Origin: Homarus americanus
Lineage: Eukaryota > Arthropoda > Malacostraca > Decapoda > Nephropidae
DNA: 64,000 nucleotides
Assembly (NCBI RefSeq): GCF_018991925.1
Contig: NW_024735191.1
Span: 150,001-214,000, forward strand
Direction of reading: 5' to 3'
Each line of letters begins with the position of its first letter. Position 1 is the first letter of the stretch. The notes under the pieces are model-generated. The model made no database searches. It was not told where the DNA came from and saw nothing but the letters and a program-made list of their open reading frames with translations. Below, piece after piece: positions 56,280 to 64,000 of this stretch. Position numbers and translations under genes: made by a program.

Positions 56280-56880
56280 TGGTTCTGACGAGCCGATTGA
56301 TCTGTGTCCGAGTGGTCTGGGCCACGCATGGCTCGGGTGATGAGGACATCTCGGCGATCGCTTTCTATGAGGTATTCAGTGAGATGCCAGTGTTTGGATC
56401 GTGGGTGTTGCCAAGAACCCTTGAACTTGTCGGCCTGCCTTAGCAAGGTGTTGGTTCATAACACTTGCTGGGGAGGAGTAGGCCGTTGGGATTACACTTG
56501 TTCATTCCATTTCATCTTATGGTTCCATGACATAAATCAGCATCTCTGTCAACCCTGGCAATGAAGTTACCAAAGAACACAACCTTATTTTCTCTGGGGA
56601 TAGAGGTTAGCACTCTGTCAAGGTCGTCATAAAAGGCCTCCTTGATGTCATCTTCAGCATCCAGTGTTGGGGCGTATGTACTGATGAAGAAAGCATGACG
56701 TGAGTGATTCAGTGGGACTCGGAGCGTCATGAGGCGCTCGTTGATCCCAACAGTTAGCCTGTGCAGGATGTATTGGGTATCACACCCAGCCTCATAAATG
56801 CAGGTTCTCTCAACAGCAGGCTTACCCTCCCAGAAGAAGATGTAGCTGGATCACTGTTCTGTGAGTCGACCCTCATCTGG
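56280..56880 (-). pseudogene. Apurinic-type endonuclease (EEP) domain of LINE A2, broken
   Basis: Would nick target DNA to prime reverse transcription. Segments in order on -: YIFFWEGKPA; GINERLMTLRVPLNHSRHAF; FISTYAPTLDAEDDIKEAFY; VVFFGNFIARVDRDAD, where the family pattern is G-D-F-N-A-R-V so the Asp and Asn of this motif are altered (GNFIARV); and HPRSKHWHLTEYLIESDRRD with ITRAMRGPDHSD, matching the C-terminal WTDHRL-like motif with damage. A stop follows the SKCYEPTPC segment and the frame changes more than once. Confidence 0.82.
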
Positions 56881-56889
56881 GAGCCGGGA

Positions 56890-56976
56890 CTTACACACAC
56901 CACATCACACCACACCACACCACACCACATCACACCACACCACATCACATCACACCACACACCACACACACACACA

Positions 56977-57007
<31 letters not shown>

Positions 57008-57050
57008 CACCACACACACACACACACCACACACACACACACACCACACA

Positions 57051-57109
<59 letters not shown>

Positions 57110-57110
57110 A
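56890..57110. repeat. (CA)n/(CACAC)n compound microsatellite
   Basis: CACCACA and CATCACAC words at the left, then CA runs interrupted at intervals by an extra C, then pure CA at 57060-57108. Confidence 0.95.
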
Positions 57111-57214
57111 TATAGCAATTGTTAATAATCAGCAGGTCTTGTTTAACCTCCTACAAGACACAGAACAAGTAAAGAAAAACATAAACTTTGTTGTTTATCA
57201 TCGTGAAGAGTAAT

Positions 57215-57645
57215 GTGAGGAGGAGGAGGAGGGCATGTAGGAGGAGGAGGAGCATGTAGGAGGAGGAGGGGATGGGAGGAGGAGGAGGAGGAGGGGGGAG
57301 GAGGAGGAGGAGGAGGAGGAGGGAGGAGGAGGGGGGGAGGAGGAGGCATGGAGGCATGTGGGAGGGCATGTGGGGAGGAGGAGGAGGAGGAGGGCATGTG
57401 GGAGGAGGAGGAGCATGTGGGAGGAGGAGGAGCAGGGGAGGAGCAGAGGAGAGGAGGAGCATGGCAGGGGAGGAGGAGGGCATGTGGGAGGAGGAGGAGC
57501 ATGTAGGAGGAGGAGGAGCATGTAGGAGGAGGAGGGAGCATGTAGGAGGGCATGTAGGAGGAGGAGGAGGAGGGAGGAGGGAGGAGGAGGAGGGAGGAGG
57601 GAGGAGGAGGAAGAGGGCGGATGAGGAGCTAGTATAGGAGGAGGA
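57215..57645 (+). repeat. (GGA)n minisatellite with GCATGT insertions
   Basis: GGAGGAGGAGG blocks separated by GCATGTA or GCATGTGG, giving an 18-24 bp loose period. G-rich on +. Confidence 0.95.
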
Positions 57646-57739
57646 GGTAGAGGCTGGTGGTAGTACCCTGGGTCAATACTTGATGGATGGTCGACACTAT
57701 TTAGCTTGTTGATGAAGGAAGAGATGGCGTGTCTCAATC

Positions 57740-57990
57740 CCTCCCTCCTCCCTCTCCCAACCCCTTTTCCATCCTTCCCTCCCTCCTTTTCCTTCTTTCC
57801 TCTTTCCATCCCTATCCTCTCCCTCACCTCTTTCCTTCATTCCTCTTTCTCCTTCCCTCATTTCTTCCCTTCCTTCCTACCTTCTCATTTTCCCTTTATT
57901 ATATTCCCTTCCTCTTTCTTTCCCTCCTCTCCTCCCTCCTTCTTTCCATTATTTTTCCCTCCCTCCTCTCTCTCTCTCTCTCTCTCTCTA
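57740..57990. repeat. Pyrimidine-rich tract with (CT)n end
   Basis: TCCTTCCCTCC and TTTCC words, ending in (CT)n at about 57968-57989. Confidence 0.88.
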
Positions 57991-58084
57991 AAGGGCGCCA
58001 ACTGAAAGAATCTACAAGATAATTTGTCACAGAATTGTCAGAATACAATGTTTGGCCCACGTCATTACTGGCGACTCATGCGGC

Positions 58085-59515
58085 CAGGGGCGTGGGTAGG
58101 GCTGTGGGGGTGGGCGTGGGGAGGTGTGGGAGGTGTGGAAGGACGTGGGGGCGAAGGCGTGGGGAGGGTGTGGAGGACGTGGGGGGGGCGTGGGGATGTG
58201 TGGGGAGTTGGATGGTGGTGAGAGCGTGAGGAGGCGTGGGGGCGTGAGAGGTGGGGAGGATGTGGGGAGTGGGGGGGCGTGGGGGAGTGTATGGTGGAGT
58301 AGGAAGGGCGTGGGGAGGATGTGGGGGCGTGGGGAGGATGTTGGGGCGTGGGGAGGATGTTGGGGCGTGGGGAGGGATGTTGGGGCGTTGGGGAGGATGA
58401 TGGGGCGTGGGGGGGGGATGTTGGGGCGTGGGGGGATGTTGGGGCGTGGGGAGGATGTTGGGGCGGGGAGGATGTTGGGGCGTGGGGAGGATGTTGGGGG
58501 CGTGGGAGGATGTTGGGGCGTGGGGAGGATGATGGGGCGTGGGGGAGGATGATGGGGCGTGGGGGAGGATGTTGGGGCGTGGGGAGGATGTGGGGGCGTG
58601 GGGAGGATGTTGGGGCGTTGGGAGGATGATGGGGCGTGGGGAGGATGTTGGGGCGTGGGGAGGATGTTGGGGCGTTGGGGAGGATGTGGGGCGTGGGGAG
58701 GATGTTGGGGCGTTGGGAGGATGATGGGGCGTGGGGAGGATGTTGGGGCGTGGGAGGATGTTGGGGCGTGGGGAGGATGTTGGGGCGTGGGGAGGATGTT
58801 GGGGCGTGGGGAGGATGTTGGGGCGTGGGGGATGTTGGGGCGTGGAGGATGTTGGGGCGTGGGGGAGGATGTTGGGGCGTGGGGGAGGGGATGATGGGGC
58901 GTGGGGAGGATGATGGGGCGTGGGGAGGATGTTGGGGCGTGGGGAGGATGTGGAATGGGGAGGGATGTTGGGGCGTGGGGAGGATGTTGGGGGTGGGGGA
59001 GGATGTTGGGGCGTGGGGAGGATGTTGGGGCGTGGGGAGGATGTTGGGGCGTGGGGAGGATGTTGGGGCGTGGGGATGATGGGGCGTGGGGAGGATGTTG
59101 GGGCGTGGGAGGATGTTGGGGCGTGTGGAGGATGTTGGGCGTGGGGAGGATGTTGGGGCGTGGGGAGGATGTTGGGGCGTGGGGAGGATGTTGGGGCGTT
59201 GGGAGGATGTTGGGGCGTTGGGAGGATGTTGGGGCGTGGGGAGGATGTTGGGGCGTGGGGGAGGATGTTGGGGCGTGGGAAGGATGTTGGGGGCGTGGGG
59301 AGGATGTTGGGGCGTGGGGAGGATGTTGGGGCGTGGGGAGGTGTTGGGGCGTGGGGGAGGATGTTGGGGCGTGGGGGATGATGTTGGGGCGTGGGGAGGA
59401 TGTTGGGGCGTGGGGAGGATGTTGGGGCGTTGGGAGGATGTTGGGGCGTGGGAGGATGTTGGGGCGTGGGGAGGATGTTGGGGCGTGGGGGAGGGCGTGG
59501 AGGAGGTAAATGAAG
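58085..59515 (+). repeat. 19-bp minisatellite (GTGGGGAGGATGTTGGGGC), about 65 units
   Basis: The first 230 bp are a diverged GTGGGG/GGCGTGGGG version; from about 58315 the 19-bp unit is regular with indels of G and variants GATGATGG, CGTTGG and GATGTGG. A 496-residue - frame (Pro/His/Thr) is compositional. Confidence 0.96.
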
Positions 59516-59574
59516 TAGGTGGGGATTGAATGAGAGAGTCAGCAGAGTTGGACAAGAGGAGTATGTGGGTTTGG

Positions 59575-59775
59575 TGATGGAGCCAAGGTGGGAGGTGAGG
59601 GTGATGGGGGAGAGAGGGGGAGCTAAGGAGAGAGGAGGGGGAGCTAAGGGGGAGAGGAGTTAAGGGGGAGAGAGGAGGGAGCTAGGGAGAGGAGGGGGTT
59701 GGGGAGAGGAGGGAGTTAAGGGGAGAGAGAGGGTTATTAGGAATAGAGAATAGGAAGTGGGGATGGAAAATGGGG
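59575..59775 (+). repeat. G-rich low-complexity region (GGGGGAGAGAGG)
   Basis: GGGGAGAGAGGAGGGAGCTAAG-like phrases, four to five loose copies. Confidence 0.85.
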
Positions 59776-59784
59776 AGGGGGTGT

Positions 59785-59788
<4 letters not shown>

Positions 59789-59826
<38 letters not shown>

Positions 59827-59970
59827 TTATTTTCTACTGACTCTTACAAACCACCACACACACACACACAGCACACACACACACACACAGACACACACAC
59901 ACACACACACAGACACACACACACACAGACACACACACACAGACACACACACACAGACACACACACACAA
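59789..59970. repeat. (CT)n, then (CA)n with regular CAGA interruptions
   Basis: CT at 59789-59822; CA runs interrupted by GACA every 16-22 bp at 59855-59970. Confidence 0.95.
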
Positions 59971-60039
59971 ACAAAAATGGAGAAACAATGATAAGTATTT
60001 TTCAGCGATTTTAAATAAGTTGTTAATGTTCTTTTGTTT

Positions 60040-60330
60040 TTGTGGAAGATATGATTTTTTTTTTACTAAGAGAGATTCAGGTATAATTTAGTCTTAAGTG
60101 AACAGGTTTTTTTTACGATATATGATACCCTCTTCACTAGTTTTCTCCCTGTTTATCAATTTTCTAAGTTATTCTAAGTTATTCATTTATTATATTATTA
60201 TTCGTGTATCTATTTTTTTTACTTATTATTTTTTTTACTATTTTTATCATTTTCTTGTATTTCCTTATTTACTTTTTTTTTATATTATTCATTATTTTTT
60301 TTTCACCTATAAAGTCCATATCTTATAAAG
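60040..60330. other. T-rich non-coding stretch
   Basis: Many T runs of 6-9 bases and TTATTATTTT words. The 76-codon Phe/Tyr/Ile frame here is compositional. Confidence 0.7.
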
Positions 60331-60364
60331 GTGTTGGATAGTAATATGAGGATGCTATGAGGTA

Positions 60365-62985
60365 CCCTGTATGCTAGTTGACTGTGTGCTAGTTGACTGT
60401 ATGTTAGTTGACTGTATGTTAGTTGACTGTATGTTAGTTAACTGTGTGATAGTTGACTGTTTGCTAGTTGACTGTATGTTAGTTGACTGTATGTTAGTTG
60501 ACTGTATGTTAGTTGACTGTATGTAGTTGACTGTATATGTTAGTTGACTGTTTGCTAGTTGACTGTATGTTAGTTGACTGTATGTTAGTTGACTGTATGT
60601 TAGTTGACTGTATGTTAGTTGACTGTATGTTAGTTGACTGTATGTTAGTTGACTGTATGTTAGTTGACTGTATGTTAGTTGACTGTATGCTAGTTGACTG
60701 TATGTTAGTTGACTGTATGTTAGTTGACTGTATGTTAGTTGACTGTATGCTAGTTGACTGTATGTTAGTTGACTGTATGTGAGTTGACTGTATGTTAGTT
60801 GACTGTATGTTAGTTGAGTGTATGTTAAGTCTGTATGTTAGTTGACTGTATGCTAGTTGACTGTATGTTTATTGAGTGTATGTTAAGTCTGTATGTTAGT
60901 TGACTGTATGCTAGTTGACTGTATGTTAGTTGAGTGTATGTTAGTTGACTGTATGTTAGTTGAGTGTATGTTAAGTCTGTATGTTAGTTGACTGTATGCT
61001 AGTTGACTGTATGTTAGTTGAGTGTATGTTAAGTCTGTATGTTAGTTGACTGTATGCTAGTTGACTGTATGTTAGTTGAGTGTATGTTAAGTCTGTATGT
61101 TAGTTGACTGTATGCTAGTTGACTGTATGTTAATTAGTGTATGCTAGTTGACTGTATGTTAGTTGACTGTATGTTAGTTGACTGTATGTTAGTTGAATGT
61201 ATGTTAGTTGACTGTATGTTAGTTGACTGTATGCTAGTTGACTGAATGTTAGTTGACTGTATGTTAGTTGACTGTATGTTAGTTGACTGTATGTTAGTTG
61301 AGTGTATGCTAGTTGACTGTATGTTAGTTGACTGTATGCTAGTTGACTGTATGTTAGTTGACTGTATGTTAGTTGAGTGTATGCTAGTTGAATGTATGTT
61401 AGTTGACTGTATGTTAGTTGACTGTATGTTAGTTGACTGAATGTTAGTTGACTGTATGTTAGTTGACTGTATGTTAGTTGACTGTATGTTAGTTGAGTGT
61501 ATGCTAGTTGACTGTATGTTAGTTGACTGTATGCTAGTTGACTGTATGTTAGTTGACTGTATGTTAGTTGAGTGTATGCTAGTTGACTGTATGTTAGTTG
61601 ACTGTATGTTAGTTGAATGTATGTTAGTTGACTGTATGTTAGTTGACCGTATGTTAGTTGACTGTATGCTAGTTGACTGTATGTTAGTTGAATGTATGTT
61701 GGTTGACTGTATGCTAGTTGACTGTATGTTAGTTGAATGTATGTTAGTTGACTGTATGTTAGTTGACCGTATGTTAGTTGACTGTATGCTAGTTGACTGT
61801 ATGTTGAGTTGACTGTATGTTAGTTGTCTGTATGTTAGTTGACTGTATGCTAGTTGACTGTATGTTAGTTGACTGTATGCTAGTTGACTGTATGTTAGTT
61901 GACTGTATGCTAGTTGACTGTATGTTAGTTGACTGTATGCTAGTTGACTGTATGTTAGTTGACTGTATGCTAGTTGACTGTATGTTAGTTGACTGTATGT
62001 TAAGTCTGTATGTTAGTTGACTGTATGCTAGTTGACTGTATGTTAGTTGACTGTATGCTAGTTGACTGTATGCTAGTTGACTGTATGCTAGTTGACTGTA
62101 TGTTAGTTGACTGTATGTTAGTTGACTGTGTGCTAGTTGACTGTTTGCTAGTTGACTGTATGTTAGTTGACTGTGTGCTAGTTGACTGTTTGCTAGTTGA
62201 CTGTATGTTAGTTGACTGTATGTTAGTTGACTGTATGCTAGTTGACTGTATGTTAGTTGACTGTATGTTAGTTGACTGTGTGCTAGTTGACTGTATGTTA
62301 GTTGACTGTGTGCTAGTTGACTGTTTGCTAGTTGACTGTATGTTAGTTGACTGTATGCTAGTTGACTGTATGTTAGTTGACTATATGTTAGTTGACTGTG
62401 TGCTAGTTGACTGTTTGCTAGTTGACTGTATGTTAGTTGACTGTATGTTAGTTGACTGTTATGCTAGTTGACTGTATGTTAGTTGACTGTATGTTAGTTG
62501 ACTGTATGTTAGTTGACTGTATGCTAGTTGATTGTATGCTAGTTGACTGTATGTTAGTTGACTGTATGTTAGTTGACTGTATGCTAGTTGACTGTATGTT
62601 AAGTCTGTGCTAGTTGACTGTATGCTAGTTGACTGTATGTTCGTTGACTGTATGTTAGTTGACTGTATGCTAGTTGACTGTATGTTAGTTGACTATATGT
62701 TAAGTCTGTATGCTAGTTGACTGTATGCTAGTTGACCGTATGCTAGTTGACTGTATGTTAGTTAACTGTATGCTAGTTGACTGTATGTTAGTTGACTGTA
62801 TGCTAGTTGACTGTATGCTAGTTGACTGTATGTTAAGTCTGTATGCTAGTTGACTGTATGCTAGTTGACTGCATGTTAGTTGACCGTATGTTAGTTGACC
62901 GTATGTTAGTTGACCGTATGTTAGTTGACTGACTGTATGTTAGTTAACTGTATGTTACCTGACTGTGTGTTACCTGACTGTATAT
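60365..62985 (+). repeat. 15-bp minisatellite (ATGTTAGTTGACTGT), about 175 units
   Basis: The largest array by unit count. Main variants: T or C at position 5 (GTTAG or GCTAG), GAGTG or GAATG for GACTG, GACCG, TTTGCTAG and GTGTGCTAG. Several larger periods occur in separate zones (58 bp near 60830-61130; a copied block of about 120 bp near 61610-61800; 30-bp dimers near 61830-62000; 135-bp spacing of GTGTGCTAG/TTTGCTAG pairs at 62120-62410). The unit being 15 bp, one + frame reads a repeated MLVDC pentapeptide over several hundred codons, broken by indels. Confidence 0.97.
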
Positions 62986-63187
62986 GTCAAGAGGTCGTTA
63001 GTTTATTTAACCAAAGCTAAAGCCAACGAACACTCACTCAGTACCTACCAAGCTTGTAATTGACTTACCTGAGAGTAATTAAGATTCACCTGTCGTAACC
63101 CATTAACCTGACACACCTCCAATACCTGAATCTTAATTATTCTTATTATATTATCATGTAAATTTGATAGATCTTTTTACATCACTG

Positions 63188-63195
63188 TTTATATA

Positions 63196-63274
<79 letters not shown>
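63188..63274. repeat. (TA)n microsatellite
   Basis: About 43 TA units with one G near the left edge. Confidence 0.97.
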
Positions 63275-63277
<3 letters not shown>

Positions 63278-63279
63278 CC

Positions 63280-63530
63280 GCTTATTTTTTTCTTTTTTTT
63301 TCTTACTTTCTCCTTCATGCTCTCTCACTTTCTTTTCTCTCTCTCTTACCCTTCCTTAGTTCTTTTTCTCAGTTTTCCATATTGATATCCTTCTTTTTCT
63401 CCTTATCTCTCTTTCTCTCACCTCTCCTCATTCTCTCACAGTCTCTTCAGCACTTTCTCTCACTTTTCTCCATTCTCTCATTTCAACCAACGCAATCTCT
63501 TTCTCTCTCTCTCTCTCACTTTCTTTCATG
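63280..63530. repeat. Pyrimidine-rich tract
   Basis: T/C-rich, with TTTCTC and TCTCACTTTC words. Confidence 0.85.
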
Positions 63531-63917
63531 AGAGTAAATCCTCCAGTGACAATTATCTTATATTAATCTTCCCATCTTTGAGAGTGAGAAGAATTGCTCC
63601 CCTAGCTAACCTGACCTAAAGTTATCCTTGGACCCTGATTTTATCCTAGTACTGTAATCCTCTAAAGACTAAATCCTACTCCTACATCCTCTCTCTCTGC
63701 GTCATATCATATTTTACGGTTCCTCAAGACTTTCCCTGTGAGTGAGACAGACAACAGGCAGAGTTATAAATTAGAAAGAGTAAGAGAATAAGACGAAAGA
63801 AAAGGGCCCAGGAAGAGAGAGAGAGTACAAATAGGCTTATCTGGAGTCTCAAGTAATATTAAGTTTCTCTCGGTTACATCAAGATGACGTGTACTGGTCA
63901 AGAGGCTTACGTCAGCA

Positions 63918-63919
<2 letters not shown>
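63531..63919. other. Non-coding stretch
   Basis: Ordinary sequence, no gene or repeat family recognised. Confidence 0.55.

Positions 63920-64000
<81 letters not shown>
63920..64000. repeat. (TA)n microsatellite, cut by window edge
   Basis: About 40 TA units up to the last base, so its full length is unknown. Confidence 0.97.

Larger units (their letters stand above)
54420..56880 (-). mobile_element. RTE-like LINE with endonuclease and RT, inactivated (copy A2)
   Basis: Second member of the family seen at 2190-4055, in opposite orientation. In - sense it runs from an endonuclease segment (YIFFWEGKPA, near 56840) through the RT to the C-terminal finger region at about 54430. The 5' end lies against a (CA)n tract. 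Several deletions remove both RT active-site boxes. Similarity to A1 reaches the last coding bases, so the + strand frame reading ANSKVLTP at 54465-54731 is the antisense of coding sequence, not a gene. Confidence 0.9.

Noticed and set aside
58065..59555. 496-codon - frame of PTPQHPPHA-like repeats
   Set aside because: Reading of the 19-bp G-rich array; indels in the array shift it freely and no selection on frame is seen.
60537..62471. Repeated MLVDC pentapeptide frames
   Set aside because: A consequence of a 15-bp unit lacking stops. Indels (for example TTAAGTCTG) break the frame repeatedly, and all-synonymous bias is not evident.
63188..64000. Window end as a chromosome end or centromere
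   Set aside because: The terminal repeats are (TA)n and pyrimidine tracts, not TTAGG, and the internal TTAGG tracts are short and flanked by ordinary DNA.

Overview
The window looks like intergenic or intronic DNA of a eukaryote, most likely an arthropod and plausibly a decapod crustacean. Three things point that way: interstitial tracts of the arthropod telomere unit (TTAGG)n in both orientations; a very high density of micro- and minisatellites ((CA)n, (GA)n, (ATT)n, (TA)n, (GATA)n and kilobase arrays of 11-57 bp units); and decayed LINE-type retrotransposons. I find no intact protein-coding host gene, no rRNA and no credible tRNA gene. Nearly all long open frames are stop-free readings of tandem repeats and should not be treated as genes. 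The species-level guess is an inference.

Layout. 1-4 kb: microsatellites, then a broken RTE-like LINE on + (copy A1). 4-9 kb: a telomere-like tract, CA/TG clusters, a pyrimidine minisatellite and a broken CR1-like LINE on + (7451-8797), flanked on both sides by a diverged 44-bp repeat. 9-16 kb: a 20-bp array whose left edge carries one inverted unit, a 30-bp array, and a 13-bp array running into a mariner-like MITE candidate, then a 460-bp (ATT)n. 16-24 kb: a 20-bp array, telomere-like tracts and a 1.3-kb array with a 93-bp higher-order period. 24.6-26 kb: the most gene-regulatory-looking stretch, CpG- and CCAAT-box-rich with a ~200-bp tandem duplication. 27-33 kb: minisatellites, an RNase H relic and the 3' end of another LINE with an (ATT)n tail. 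33-36.7 kb: the lowest repeat density; it holds an imperfect palindrome, a promoter-like AAGATGGCGGC site and a tRNA-derived SINE candidate. 36.9-39.8 kb: 31-, 56- and 47-bp arrays. 40-50 kb: polypurine tract, a broken jockey/CR1-group LINE on -, and a near-identical inverted duplication at 47.1/48.2 kb with a third relative at 44.1 kb. 51-54 kb: 2.9-kb G-rich array. 54.4-56.9 kb: second RTE-like LINE (A2) on -. 57-64 kb: GGA-rich, 19-bp and 15-bp arrays, the last 2.6 kb long with several higher-order patterns, and (TA)n at the window end.

There is no pathway or operon to describe. The biology here is that of repeats: at least five LINE lineages, all inactivated, and tandem arrays at different stages of growth, homogenisation and decay. 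The most interesting points are the array that may have grown from a transposon end, the higher-order minisatellites, the 47/48-kb inverted duplication and the CCAAT-rich duplication. Coordinates of array edges are read by eye and may be off by a unit.
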